A DNA stretch of 64,000 nucleotides, taken from the NCBI RefSeq assembly GCF_039993895.1, contig NZ_CP121194.1, positions 3,472,001 through 3,536,000 of the forward strand. The letters are read 5' to 3'. The translations under genes were made by a program, and so were the position numbers. The notes below the pieces were generated by a model. It worked only from the letters and a program-made list of their open reading frames with translations. It was not told the origin of the DNA and searched no databases. Of the stretch, positions 44,343 through 53,400 are shown one piece after another (the stretch's first letter is position 1; every line of letters starts with the position of its first letter). The stretch is from Edaphobacter paludis (lineage in GTDB: Bacteria > Acidobacteriota > Terriglobia > Terriglobales > Acidobacteriaceae).

Positions 44343-46352
44343 TTACTCGCGCTCAGACCGCTTCCAGTTGATCAGATCGCCCAGCGTGGTGCTGCTGCTC
44401 GACGAGGAAGAGGAGGAGGAAGACGAAGAACCCTTCGGCGACTTCTCACGCTCCTTGTAGCTCTCGACCTCGGCGCGGCTGGCTTCTTCACCAACTGCCC
44501 GAATGCTGAGTCCGACCTTCTTCTCTTCCTGGTTCATCTTGACGATCTTGAACTCGTGCTCCGAGTCAACATCCATCGCCACCGGCTGGTGGTTCGCATC
44601 GACCGCCTCGGAGACGTGGCACAAGCCCTCGACTCCTTCAGCAATCTCAACGAAGGCGCCAAACTGTGCCGTGCGCAGAATCTTGCCCTTGATGACGTCG
44701 CCAACCCGGTGCTGGGCAAAGAACGTATCCCAAACATCCGGCTGCAACTGCTTGACGCCCAGCGACAGGCGGCGGTTCTCAGGCTCGACGCCGAGAACAA
44801 TCGCCTTCACCTTCTCGCCCTTCTTCAGGACCTCAGAAGGATGCTTGATGCGCTTGGTCCAGCTCAGGTTCGAGACATGCACCAGTCCATCGATTCCATC
44901 TTCGATCTCGATGAACGCGCCGAAGTCGGTCAGGTTGCGAACACGGCCCTCAATGATGGCGCCGGTCGGATACTTATCTTCCAATTGCTCCCAGGGATTG
45001 TCCTGCAACTGCTTCATGCCCAGCGAGATGCGGCGGTCGTTCGGGTTCACGCTCAGGATGATCGTGTCTACCTCATCGCCCGGCTTCACCATCTTCGATG
45101 GATGCTTCATCCGCTTCGACCAGGTCATCTCCGAGACGTGAACCAGTCCTTCGATGCCCTGCTCCAGCTCGACAAACGCGCCGTAGTCAGTGACCGAAAG
45201 CACGCGGCCGCGAACCTGCGCCCCAATCGGGTAGCGCTCAATCGCATCCAGCCACGGGTCAGGCGTCAATTGCTTGAAGCCCAGCGAAACCCGCTGCTTG
45301 TCCTTGTCGAACTTTAATACCTTTACCTGAATCTCGTCGCCGACGTTAACCAGGTCGCGAGGATGCGTCAACCGGCCCCAGCTCATGTCGGTGATGTGCA
45401 GCAGGCCATCGAGGCCGCCCATATCCACGAACGCGCCGTAGTCTGTCAGGTTCTTCACCGTACCGGTCAGAACGCTGCCCTCTTCCAGAGTCGCCAGAGT
45501 AACGGACTTCTTGGCATTCTGGTCTTCTTCGAGCAATTCCTTGCGGCTGATGACAACATTGCCGCGCTTTTTGTTCAGCTTGATGACGCGAACTTCGATC
45601 TCGGTGCCGATGTAGCCGTCCAGATTGCGGACAGGGCGAACCTCGACCTGCGATCCCGGCAGAAACGCCTTGATGCCGATGTCCACGGTAAGACCGCCCT
45701 TGACGCGGCTCAATACCATGCCCTTCACCGGGGTCTTCTCGTTCGCGGCCTGCTCGAGCTTGTCCCAGACCTTATGGCGCAGCGCCTTTTCGTAGCTGAC
45801 CAGGTAGCCGCCCTCGGCCTCTTCCCGCTCGACCACAACCTCAACCGCATCGCCAACCTGGAACTTCGGCGCGCCATTGATATCCAGCACTTGTGCCAGC
45901 GGAATCAGACCTTCCGACTTGAGCCCAATATCGACAACGACATGCTTGTCCGTAATCTTGAGGACGGTTCCGGTAACGATGACCTCTTCGGCGGTCAAGT
46001 TCTGGGCAGCGGCGGCATCAGCAGCCTGCTCGCGGTCAAAACTTGCCAGCGCAGCCGCAAAGTCGGCGGCGTCGTAGTTCAGGTCGTCATCAGCGGACTC
46101 GTCGCCAGCGGCAGCCGTAACGGTTGCCACATGACCAGCTTGCGCACTTTGGTGAGCAGATGTATTAGTGCTCGTCGGAGTATCGTGGGGCGCGTCGTGG
46201 CCGGCAATTTCAGGAGCAGTCTCATGCTGCTGGTTGGAGGTGGATTCAGAAGACAGTTCGGCGTGTGCCGCTGTCGCTTCGGGCGCTAGGGTTTCCAGTT
46301 CGGTGGTCAGGGGTTTGCTCTCGGTGTGTTCAGGATTATGGTCGTCTACCAT
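44343..46352 (-). CDS. rpsA: 30S ribosomal protein S1
   Basis: The 669-residue product from the ATG at 46352 contains six S1 RNA-binding domains in order. They begin at VIVTGTVLKITDKHVVVDIG, VKGMVLSRVKGGLTVDIG, LTGTVKNLTDYGAFVDMG, VRGRVLSVTDYGAFVELE, IEGRVRNLTDFGAFIEIE and IKGKILRTAQFGAFVEIA. It binds mRNA and delivers it to the 30S subunit. Compared with E. coli S1 (557 residues) it has an N-terminal extension of about 125 acidic, Ala/Thr-rich residues. The tail contains a run of about 13 Ser before TTLGDLINWKRSERE. A strong intrinsic terminator follows. The frame is open to 46385, but the added 11 residues are not typical. Confidence 0.95.
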   Translation of the reverse strand: MVDDHNPEHTESKPLTTELETLAPEATAAHAELSSESTSNQQHETAPEIAGHDAPHDTPTSTNTSAHQSAQAGHVATVTAAAGDESADDDLNYDAADFAAALASFDREQAADAAAAQNLTAEEVIVTGTVLKITDKHVVVDIGLKSEGLIPLAQVLDINGAPKFQVGDAVEVVVEREEAEGGYLVSYEKALRHKVWDKLEQAANEKTPVKGMVLSRVKGGLTVDIGIKAFLPGSQVEVRPVRNLDGYIGTEIEVRVIKLNKKRGNVVISRKELLEEDQNAKKSVTLATLEEGSVLTGTVKNLTDYGAFVDMGGLDGLLHITDMSWGRLTHPRDLVNVGDEIQVKVLKFDKDKQRVSLGFKQLTPDPWLDAIERYPIGAQVRGRVLSVTDYGAFVELEQGIEGLVHVSEMTWSKRMKHPSKMVKPGDEVDTIILSVNPNDRRISLGMKQLQDNPWEQLEDKYPTGAIIEGRVRNLTDFGAFIEIEDGIDGLVHVSNLSWTKRIKHPSEVLKKGEKVKAIVLGVEPENRRLSLGVKQLQPDVWDTFFAQHRVGDVIKGKILRTAQFGAFVEIAEGVEGLCHVSEAVDANHQPVAMDVDSEHEFKIVKMNQEEKKVGLSIRAVGEEASRAEVESYKEREKSPKGSSSSSSSSSSSSSTTLGDLINWKRSERE

Positions 46353-46623
46353 GATGAATGCGGACTCCGGGATCCAAGGATCCATTCCAGTTCAAGCGGC
46401 GCTTGCTTCGGGACCAACCAGCATTCCTGAGGGGACACTAATTGTTCCATCCCCGTTACAGCTTCGGCAGGTAGGAATGAATTACATCTAGCAGAGGAGC
46501 GGCTGCACTTGGGTCCCACACGCAGTGGCTCACCTAAAAGCATAGAACTTTGAGTGCCATACGTCAACCAATGTTCGTTCCTATCCGATGGATTCTCCGA
46601 ATTTTCACCTTATACTCGCTTCT
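46353..46623. other. divergent promoter region between rpsA and the HIT gene
   Basis: This 270-base stretch separates rpsA (minus) from the HIT-family gene (plus) and should contain both promoters. No additional gene is convincing. No ribosomal-protein binding structure was recognised by eye. Confidence 0.35.
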
Positions 46624-47214
46624 ATGGACCGTCTTTGGACTCCCTGGCGCTACAACTACATCACTCGCGCCGACGAGCAGGCCCGCACCGGCGTCCCTCC
46701 GGCCCTCAGCGGTTGGCCCGCCGCTGAGGACAAGCACTGCGTCTTTTGCAACATGATCGCCGCCACCGACTATGCCATCGCCCACGGCATGGATCAGGAG
46801 GCCGCCGAACAGGCCGCCCACATCGTCCATCGCGGCGCGCTCTGCTTTGTCTGCCTTAACGCCTATCCCTATGCCACCGGCCACGTCCTCATCCTGCCCT
46901 ACCAGCATGTCGACTCACTCGCCGCCCTCCCCTCGGAGGCCGCACAGGAGATGATCCTCACCGCTCAACGCATCGAGCGTTGCCTCCGTGAGGTCTACCA
47001 CCCCGACGGCCTCAACCTTGGAATGAACCTCGGCGAATCTGCCGGGGCCGGTGTGGCCGACCATATCCACCTTCATGCGCTCCCACGATGGAGCGGAGAT
47101 ACCAATTTCATGACCGTCACGGCCGAGACTCGAGTTCTTCCTGAGACACTTGACGGCACCTGGACGAAACTCCGCGAGGCACTCGCCCCAAGTACAACTT
47201 CGGCACCAAAGTAA
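46624..47214 (+). CDS. HIT-family nucleotide hydrolase/phosphorylase
   Basis: A 196-residue product is read from the ATG at 46624, since relatives begin MDRLWTPWRYxYI; the frame is also open to 46588. The histidine triad is in VADHIHLHALPRWSGD (near residues 146-152). The upstream HIT-fold sequence is complete (CVFCNMIAATD, LCFVCLNAYPYATGHVLILPYQHV). The CxxC in CVFC fits the zinc-containing branch related to diadenosine tetraphosphate phosphorylases. It probably hydrolyses or phosphorolyses dinucleoside polyphosphates in the cytoplasm. It stands alone. Confidence 0.92.
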   Translation: MDRLWTPWRYNYITRADEQARTGVPPALSGWPAAEDKHCVFCNMIAATDYAIAHGMDQEAAEQAAHIVHRGALCFVCLNAYPYATGHVLILPYQHVDSLAALPSEAAQEMILTAQRIERCLREVYHPDGLNLGMNLGESAGAGVADHIHLHALPRWSGDTNFMTVTAETRVLPETLDGTWTKLREALAPSTTSAPK

Positions 47215-47265
47215 TCATCAAACGCTCTAGACGAGGGCGAAGGCCTTCGCCGTATCGAGGGCAAA

Positions 47266-47571
47266 ATGTCGATTCTTCCAACCTCCCCTGCCTCGTTGAG
47301 GACAGGCCCCCCGGTGATCAACAAAAGCCGAGGTAGCTATCTTCCTCAATCCCGTCCTTACCTTGTCACCGGCCAGAAAAGAAAGTCCGCATTAGCAGCT
47401 CAGGAATGTCTCGCACTCTTCCCCCATGAGTCGGAGGATGCCCGACTCACTGGCTGCACCCGCTCCCTCTACCGACGCCTTTTGGCGCTGAATCTGCCTG
47501 GCTCTCATCGCATTAAGGCACACGCGGAGACCGCTCTAACCATCGATTCCATAAACTCCAGAATAGCCTGA
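47266..47571 (+). CDS. possible small hypothetical protein (101 residues), weak
   Basis: GAGGG lies 5 bases before the ATG and a strong hairpin terminator starts 22 bases after the stop, which together look like a small transcription unit. Against this, the translated sequence has no recognisable domain, signal peptide or membrane segment and is rich in Ser, Arg and Leu like random reading frames. I cannot assign a function. Confidence 0.25.
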   Translation: MSILPTSPASLRTGPPVINKSRGSYLPQSRPYLVTGQKRKSALAAQECLALFPHESEDARLTGCTRSLYRRLLALNLPGSHRIKAHAETALTIDSINSRIA

Positions 47572-47593
47572 CCATACAGTTGCTTTAAACCAC

Positions 47594-47619
47594 AAGACCC
47601 TGCCGCCTCGCAGGGTCTT
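47594..47619. terminator. bidirectional intrinsic terminator
   Basis: AAGACCCTGC and GCAGGGTCTT form a perfect 10-base stem with a 6-base loop, followed on plus by ATTCTGT and on minus by GTGGTTTAAA. It lies 17 bases past the stop of the minus-strand NTF2-like gene and can serve both directions. Confidence 0.75.
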
Positions 47620-47636
47620 ATTCTGTATGGCATCAC

Positions 47637-48200
47637 TCATTCCGTCTGGTCAGTGGGCGGCGAGACATTCGCATCCTGCGCTTTTCCATCGATTTCGTTC
47701 CTGTGCCTGTGCTCCCGCGTCGCCTCAAAGCTCGTGATCTTCCATTCTCCGGAAGGCAGATGCTGATAAATCCTGGTATATCGGAACATACCTTTTACAG
47801 GCTTCCCATCGTTGGTCCCCTCCACCTCTGCCCGCGAGGTCACAATGGCAACCGCTCCGACCAGCTTCACCTTCATGTCGCTCAACTCCAGCTTCGTCAG
47901 CATAAGCCTGCGGTCAGTCACCCTGCGCAGTTGCTGTGCTTTCGTATCCACCTCTCCTGTCATCGAGATGCCGACGTAGTCATCGGACATCATCTTGTCC
48001 ATGGTCGTGGTATCACCGGCGAGTTGGGCAATCCGCCACTGCTCCTCCAGATCTTCCACCTGCTGTTTCGCATCATGTTTTTTCGGATGAGGCGTCGGAT
48101 TTGCGAGCGCCTGGCTCATTCCTAGAGCGCCAAGCACAATCACGAGCGCAGTTGCCGCCACTGTGAGACGGAAGCGAATTGGTTGACCACGTAGCGTCAT
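47637..48200 (-). CDS. secreted SnoaL/NTF2-like (DUF4440) protein
   Basis: The 187-residue product has a signal peptide (LTVAATALVIVLGALGMSQALA). A domain typical of the NTF2-like superfamily follows (VEDLEEQWRIAQLAGDTTTMDKMMSDDYVGISMTGEV ... LSDMKVKLVGAVAIVTSRAEVEG ... GMFRYTRIYQHLPSGEWKITSFEATR). These domains form a cone-shaped pocket and bind or convert small molecules. No catalytic residues can be assigned from sequence. The C-terminal 30 residues are His/Arg/Asp-rich and probably disordered. It is monocistronic. Confidence 0.8.
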   Translation of the reverse strand: MTLRGQPIRFRLTVAATALVIVLGALGMSQALANPTPHPKKHDAKQQVEDLEEQWRIAQLAGDTTTMDKMMSDDYVGISMTGEVDTKAQQLRRVTDRRLMLTKLELSDMKVKLVGAVAIVTSRAEVEGTNDGKPVKGMFRYTRIYQHLPSGEWKITSFEATREHRHRNEIDGKAQDANVSPPTDQTE

Positions 48201-48380
48201 AACGCGTACCGGATGTTAGACCGCTTCGAGCTAAGAGTCAAAACAACTTTCGTTACACCCACTTAAGGCTCGAAAATCTCACATTTGCCCACCCGCCAGT
48301 AAAACATCCTATCCGGCAGTTATGGGAACCTCAGCCCCTTAGACTCCTCCAAACTCTAAGAAGTTTTCGTGTGAGTACGG

Positions 48381-49556
48381 TCAAGGCTGATTGGTAACCG
48401 TAGAGGCTGACTTAAGTTTTTTCAATTCATCCAATGCACGTTGAGAATCCTGCCGCCGTCCCAGCTTTTGATATACGCGAACCAACTCATAGTAGGTACT
48501 CTGCTTGATGAACTCCGAGGGATCGCTCTGCAGCGACTTTTCCAGCCATTCCGCCGCCTCTTCGTTCTTCCCAACCTTCGACAGCCCCAGCCCTAGGTAG
48601 AAATCGCTGGGAGCGGGACTGGAGTGCACGCTGATGGCCTGCTGCAGCAGAGAGATTCCAGCCTGCGGATCTCCTCGTTCCACGTCGATCTTGCCCAGGT
48701 TATAAAGAGCGATGCCATTGTTGGGATCGAGCTTGACCTCCTGCTCATAAGCCTTCATGGCATCGTCGAAGCGGCTTAACTTCTGGTATTCGTCGCCCAA
48801 AGATTCGTAGAGGTCGGAGTTCGTAGGCTCCTTCCCCACCGCCTTCAGAAACTCCGCCACAGCCTTTTCAGGCTGTCCTGACGCCGAGTAGCTCTCTCCC
48901 AGCGCTTTATGGACGCGCCAGGAATCTGGGTCGAGCCGATATAGAGCCTGATACGACTCCTCTGCGATCAGGCTGTGCGCTCGTCCGCGCAGATAAAGAA
49001 TATTTGGATCATTTGGAGAAAGTGCTGCCGCTCGGTCCAGCGGCTCCGTCGCCTTGTCCGCATTGCCTGCACCCAGTTCAACGATGCCAAGCCAGGTCAA
49101 AGCCTCTACATCCTGAGGCTGAAGCCGCAACTCCTCCCGCAAGTCGGCGCTCGCCGAATCCACCTCATGCATCTGATATTTTGCAATTCCCAGAAACATG
49201 TGTGCACCAGGCAGCTTCGGATTGAGTGCAATCGCCTTTGCAAGCGCCTTCTCCGCAACATCCGGCCTTCCCTCACGAAGCTGTACCAAACCCAAATCCA
49301 AAAAAGCATCGGCCATCTGTGGCGCGGCCGCCGTAGCCTTAGTGAAATACCTCTCTGCTTCCGCGGTGTTGCCCTGCTGCATTGCGCCTGCGCCGAGCTG
49401 CATCAGATGCATGGCTTGCGCATCACCCTTCCCGCCGTCCTGATTGTTGTTGCTTTGCGCGGGAAGCAGAGACGACGCAGCCAACAGAAAGAAGAGAACA
49501 GAAAACGCACTGCCTGTCTTGCTACGAAATGGAGGTGGCATCATAGATTTCGACAT
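48381..49556 (-). CDS. secreted TPR-repeat protein (391 residues)
   Basis: A signal peptide (AFSVLFFLLAASSLLPAQ) is followed by about nine TPR units, including ADAFLDLGLVQLREGRPDVAEKAL, EALTWLGIVELGAGNADKATE, YESLGDEYQKLSRFDDAMKAYEQEV and IALYNLGKIDVERGDPQAG. It begins 12 bases after the stop of another TPR gene on the same strand, so the two are cotranscribed. It probably acts as a periplasmic scaffold; no partner can be named. Confidence 0.85.
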   Translation of the reverse strand: MSKSMMPPPFRSKTGSAFSVLFFLLAASSLLPAQSNNNQDGGKGDAQAMHLMQLGAGAMQQGNTAEAERYFTKATAAAPQMADAFLDLGLVQLREGRPDVAEKALAKAIALNPKLPGAHMFLGIAKYQMHEVDSASADLREELRLQPQDVEALTWLGIVELGAGNADKATEPLDRAAALSPNDPNILYLRGRAHSLIAEESYQALYRLDPDSWRVHKALGESYSASGQPEKAVAEFLKAVGKEPTNSDLYESLGDEYQKLSRFDDAMKAYEQEVKLDPNNGIALYNLGKIDVERGDPQAGISLLQQAISVHSSPAPSDFYLGLGLSKVGKNEEAAEWLEKSLQSDPSEFIKQSTYYELVRVYQKLGRRQDSQRALDELKKLKSASTVTNQP

Positions 49557-49568
49557 GGCTCTCGTCGT

Positions 49569-50531
49569 TCAGCGTGATTCGGTTGGAGGGACGAGACGGA
49601 GACGGTTTGCTCCCTGGCTATTGTCTTGGTTGGCCAGTTGGGTGGCAACCGAAAATTCGCGCTCAGCCTCTGTCTTCTTTCCCAGGCGGGCAAGGGTCAA
49701 CCCAAGATAGTAGTGTCCGGGCTGATAGTCAGGCGCGGCGCTAATTGCTTTATCCAGAAACTCTTCCGCTTTTTCGTATTGCTTCAGCTTGAAACAGGCG
49801 ATGCCGCTGCCAGCTAACGCACCTCCGTGCCGGGGATTGCGGGACAGCGTTTTGTCGAAATTCGCCAGCGCCTCAGCATAATTGTGCTGCTGAATCGCAA
49901 TGTCGCCAACCTGATAATAGGCTTCGGTCTGCACTGGCTGAAGCTGGATCGATCGCTCAAATTCAGCTTTAGCCTTATCGAATTGCAGTCCTTCCTGGTA
50001 GATACGACCCAATGCGTAGTGTGCGGTCGGGTCATTCGGCTTGACCTCAAGATAGGCCTTCATATTCTCTTCCGCCGGAGCAAGTTGCCCCAGATCGAGC
50101 TTGACCCGAGCTACTGCATATAAAACTTTAGGATTTGTGGTGTCGATCTCCCAAAGATGCGCCAGCGTGAGGTCCGCATCGCGATACAGGCGCATCTCGT
50201 CTTCAAGAATTCCCAAATCGTAGAGCAGCCGCGCATTCTCCGGCGCGAATTTCTGTGCGCGAAGCAATGCAGTCAAAGCAGTATCCTTATCGCCGGCCGC
50301 GCGCGCCGCCAGCGCCAGCCGTTCACTTACCTGGACCTCACCCTCCTGCGCTGCAAGGTTATGTGGATCAGCCGCCAGTGTTCGTTCGAAAGCGTCCCGA
50401 GCTGCCACATTCTCCCCGGTCGTCGGCGAGCTCTGAGCCTGCACCGACCCCAATCCCGCAGCGGGCATTACTCCAGCGAAAACGCACAACAAAAGAACTC
50501 CTCGAATCAGCATGGCGCCAAAAAACCTCAT
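49569..50531 (-). CDS. secreted TPR-repeat protein (320 residues)
   Basis: The leader (LIRGVLLLCVFAGVMPAAGLGSVQAQ) is followed by TPR repeats: ARLLYDLGILEDEMRLYRDA, PTAHYALGRIYQEGLQFDKAKAEFE, EAYYQVGDIAIQQHNYAEALANFD and PGHYYLGLTLARLGKKTEAEREF. It is the first gene of a two-gene TPR operon, just downstream of the purA terminator, and ends in a Gln/Asn-rich segment. A protein-protein interaction role at the envelope is inferred. Confidence 0.85.
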   Translation of the reverse strand: MRFFGAMLIRGVLLLCVFAGVMPAAGLGSVQAQSSPTTGENVAARDAFERTLAADPHNLAAQEGEVQVSERLALAARAAGDKDTALTALLRAQKFAPENARLLYDLGILEDEMRLYRDADLTLAHLWEIDTTNPKVLYAVARVKLDLGQLAPAEENMKAYLEVKPNDPTAHYALGRIYQEGLQFDKAKAEFERSIQLQPVQTEAYYQVGDIAIQQHNYAEALANFDKTLSRNPRHGGALAGSGIACFKLKQYEKAEEFLDKAISAAPDYQPGHYYLGLTLARLGKKTEAEREFSVATQLANQDNSQGANRLRLVPPTESR

Positions 50532-50576
50532 CCCGCTTTACGAACCTTCATCATCTTAGAACCTGCAATCAACAAA

Positions 50577-50598
50577 AACGCTCCCCTAAGGGAGCGTT
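50577..50598 (-). terminator. intrinsic terminator of the purA operon
   Basis: A perfect 9-base stem AACGCTCCC/GGGAGCGTT with a 4-base loop is followed on the minus strand by TTTTGTTGATT. It lies 24 bases past the ABM-domain gene. Confidence 0.92.
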
Positions 50599-50621
50599 CG
50601 TCAATCACATCACACGGAGCT

Positions 50622-50909
50622 TCAGCACACAGCCGTCAGATTCTCTACCTGCCGATCGCGCATCCGCTGGTAAAGGCCGCCAATCGCATACTGATGGAAA
50701 TGCGGCGCATTTCTGTGATGGTCCAGCGCCGCCTCGTCCCGAAACTGCTCATAGATCAGCACCGTGCACAGATCGCCCTCGATAAAATGGGCGACATAGT
50801 TCACGCATCCCGGCTCCTGCCTCGACGCCACCGTCAGATGCCGAAGCATCTCGGCGATCTCCGCGTGCTCCTCCTGCGCAAACGTCATTCTTACCGTGAA
50901 ACTCAACAT
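50622..50909 (-). CDS. ABM-domain putative quinol monooxygenase
   Basis: The 95-residue protein matches the antibiotic-biosynthesis-monooxygenase/YgiN fold. It begins LSFTVRMTFAQEEHAEIAEMLRHL, continues ASRQEPGCVNYVAH and VLIYEQFRDEAALDHHRNAPHF, and ends in a helix-strand. Members are dimeric ferredoxin-like proteins that oxidise quinols or degrade small aromatics without a cofactor. It begins 10 bases after the purA stop and shares its terminator, so the two are one transcription unit. The link to purine synthesis is probably incidental. Confidence 0.85.
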   Translation of the reverse strand: MLSFTVRMTFAQEEHAEIAEMLRHLTVASRQEPGCVNYVAHFIEGDLCTVLIYEQFRDEAALDHHRNAPHFHQYAIGGLYQRMRDRQVENLTAVC

Positions 50910-50919
50910 AAACTAGCTC

Positions 50920-52230
50920 CTATGCCCTCAGCACTTCTTCAAATCCGGCAATCGTCATCGTCTGGTCGCGGTCCGGGCCGGTCGAGACCATGCCGATCTT
51001 AGCACCCGACTCTTTCTCGATAAAGTGAAGATAATCCTGCGCCAATTGGGGCAGTTTGTCGAACTCTGTAATGCCCTCGGTCGACGCCTTCCAGCCCTTC
51101 AGTGTCGTATAAATCGGCTGAATCGACTCGAAACCCCTCATATCCGCTGGAATCACATCGGTGATCTTGCCGTCGATCTTATAGCCGGTGCATACCGGAA
51201 TCTCGACGCACTCGTCCATCACATCCATCTTGGTGACTACCAGCCACTCCGTGCCATTAATCATGTTGCTATAGCGCAGCAGAGGCAGGTCCAGCCATCC
51301 GCAGCGTCGCGGACGCCCCGTCACCGCACCATACTCCTGCCCGCGAGCGCGCAGCAGATCGGCAGAACTATCATGAATCTCGGTCGGGAACGGCCCCTCG
51401 CCCACACGCGTCACATAAGCCTTCGTGACCCCAATCACGGTGCCGATCCGCGTCGGCCCAACTCCGGTGCCCGTTACTGCCCCCCCTGCCGTAGCCGACG
51501 ACGAGGTAACAAACGGATACGTCCCATGGTCGATATCGAGCAGTGCACCCTGCGCCCCTTCGAACATTACCTTCTCGCCATTCCGAATGGCATCATTCAG
51601 CATCACAGCGGTGTCCGTAACAAATGGCGCGATCTTCTCGGCGGCCCGCGCATATTCCTCATACATCGTCTTCGGATCCAGAGGAGCCGTTCCGAACAGC
51701 GCATGAGCGATCGTATTCTTCTCGTGGCAGGCGTTCTCGATGTGCGTCCGCAGCAGCGCCGAATTAAGCAGATCGACCACGCGCAGGCCGCTGCGGTGCA
51801 TCTTGTCTTCATACGCCGGCCCAATCCCGCGGCTGGTCGTCCCAATCTTCGTCCGGCCCGGCGCATTCTCCGCGGCCAGCTCGATCATCCGGTGATAAGG
51901 CAGAATCACCTGCGCGCGATTCGACACAAAAAGCTGGCCATCCACTGGCAGGCCCGCGTCCTTCAGCTTCTTCACTTCGCTCAGAAACGCCATCGGGTCG
52001 AGCACGACGCCGTTGCCGATCACGCCCTTGCACTCCGGCCGCAGCACGCCGCAGGGGATCAGTTGCAGCACAAACTTCTTGCCCTTGATGATAACCGTAT
52101 GCCCGGCATTATGGCCACCTGCATAGCGCGCCACCACGGAAAACTTCTCCGACAGCACATCGACGATCTTGCCTTTGCCTTCATCGCCCCACTGGGCACC
52201 CAAAATAACCGCTGATTTGCGTTGACTCAC
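50920..52230 (-). CDS. purA: adenylosuccinate synthetase
   Basis: A 436-residue product is read from the GTG at 52230, the start that matches the family (SAVILGAQWGDEGKGKIVD directly after). An ATG at 52308 would add 26 unrelated residues. Signature motifs include the GTP-binding QWGDEGKGK with catalytic Asp, GGHNAGHTV with catalytic His, GTTSRGIGPAYEDK and FEGAQGALLDIDHGTYPFVTSS. The C-terminal base-recognition region ends VSTGPDRDQTM. The enzyme makes adenylosuccinate from IMP and aspartate, the first committed step to AMP. Length is that of ordinary bacterial PurA. Confidence 0.96.
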   Translation of the reverse strand: MSQRKSAVILGAQWGDEGKGKIVDVLSEKFSVVARYAGGHNAGHTVIIKGKKFVLQLIPCGVLRPECKGVIGNGVVLDPMAFLSEVKKLKDAGLPVDGQLFVSNRAQVILPYHRMIELAAENAPGRTKIGTTSRGIGPAYEDKMHRSGLRVVDLLNSALLRTHIENACHEKNTIAHALFGTAPLDPKTMYEEYARAAEKIAPFVTDTAVMLNDAIRNGEKVMFEGAQGALLDIDHGTYPFVTSSSATAGGAVTGTGVGPTRIGTVIGVTKAYVTRVGEGPFPTEIHDSSADLLRARGQEYGAVTGRPRRCGWLDLPLLRYSNMINGTEWLVVTKMDVMDECVEIPVCTGYKIDGKITDVIPADMRGFESIQPIYTTLKGWKASTEGITEFDKLPQLAQDYLHFIEKESGAKIGMVSTGPDRDQTMTIAGFEEVLRA

Positions 52231-52415
52231 GAGGAATGTGTTCTCCAAAGGATTGGTTTGGCCGGAAAGAAGCGCATCGCAGAAGCAAGCGCGCTTCCCT
52301 TCCATCATATCTTGTCCGGCCCAGACTTATGCCCCTTGATTCTAGGAACCTCAGTTCTTCCGGCAATGCAGGAGTACTGCCGCCTTCTCCGCGCCTAAGA
52401 GGATCACGATGACCC

Positions 52416-53183
52416 CTAAAGCAGCTTATCGAAGTAATCGATAACAACAACCGTAGCCTTCGTCGGCAGCACAGGATGAGGATAGGGCCGTAACAGCGCG
52501 GCAAGACTTGGCCGCAGGTTTCGCTCAAAGGCAACGAACTGCCTGTTGTACACCTGCCCATACTCCGCCGTAACCAGACTTAGATAATCTCCCAATACAA
52601 GCCCTTTGGTCTTGCCCTCAAGCATGTTTTCGATGCACGCTACCACTCTGAAGATGAAACCTTTGAGCTGTGCCACACCAGCAGCGGCATCATAGTGCCC
52701 CTCTGCGTTCAGGCTCCATTCCGTCTCATCCAGCAGTCGAAAAAAAGCTACGCTCAACTCATGCGACCGCTTGAGTTGAGCCTCCACAGGTGAACCCGGA
52801 TGTCCTTCGAAATGCTGACGGGCTCTCGCCACAGTTCGCATCAACTCCCCGAAGCGGTTGTATCTTTCGAAGACCACGGTCACATAAAGCGAGACCACCG
52901 CGCCCAGCAGTACCAGCCACACATCTTTCCAGGACAAACCGCGCGAATTCTCGTGGCCTGAAGGTGACGAAGTATTCCTATCCACTGCAGAGACCCTGGC
53001 TATGCCCGGGCTCTCTAATGCTGCTGCAAGCTTGCTCTCTTCTTCGACCCTTACCGACGGCGCTCGGTCTGCATTCGCCGCTAATACCAACAGACACTTT
53101 TGACCCTCAGCTTGGCTCGCACGGCCGGAGCCACCCGCCAGCCCCAACGCCACAGCGATCACGATCCCGGCCCTTGATCTCAT
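52416..53183 (-). CDS. hypothetical membrane-anchored protein
   Basis: A 255-residue product is read from the ATG at 53183, preceded by AAGGGA; the frame is open to 53378 but the extension is Arg-rich without a ribosome-binding site. The N-terminus has a hydrophobic leader (RAGIVIAVALGLAGGSGRASQA). A membrane helix follows near residue 90-110 (VWLVLLGAVVSLYVTVVFERY), then a helical cytoplasmic-type domain (LMRTVARARQHFEGHPGSPVEAQLKRSHELSVAFFRLLDETEWSL). I do not recognise the family. It is isolated, divergent from the spermidine-synthase-like gene. Confidence 0.65.
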   Translation of the reverse strand: MRSRAGIVIAVALGLAGGSGRASQAEGQKCLLVLAANADRAPSVRVEEESKLAAALESPGIARVSAVDRNTSSPSGHENSRGLSWKDVWLVLLGAVVSLYVTVVFERYNRFGELMRTVARARQHFEGHPGSPVEAQLKRSHELSVAFFRLLDETEWSLNAEGHYDAAAGVAQLKGFIFRVVACIENMLEGKTKGLVLGDYLSLVTAEYGQVYNRQFVAFERNLRPSLAALLRPYPHPVLPTKATVVVIDYFDKLL

Positions 53184-53400
53184 AGGACGTCCCTTGGTAA
53201 ATGTGGACTGACATCCCTGGCCCGCAGGTCGTCCCATGCTCACCCGGCACTGCGACCGTCGATGGGATAGTAGGACCAACAAATAGAACCGGTCAATATC
53301 GATCTTCGTTGAGCCTCGCAGTCGACGGTTTCTCCATTTTAAAAAGGCTGAAACACGACGAATAGCATAAACTGGCACGTCTTCAGATCGCCCATCACCT

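Larger units (their letters stand above)
47215..47636. other. gene-poor interval with a possible small ORF
   Basis: About 420 bases lie between the HIT gene and the convergent NTF2-like gene. It holds the weakly supported ORF at 47266-47571 and the terminator hairpin at 47594-47619. Nothing else is recognised. Confidence 0.4.

Noticed and set aside
44328..46289. Long plus-strand ORFs of 329 and 308 codons
   Set aside because: They are antisense to the repeated S1 domains of rpsA, which keep the opposite frames open.
51025..52215. 396-codon plus-strand ORF
   Set aside because: It is antisense to purA and consists of Arg/His/Ile-rich shadow sequence.
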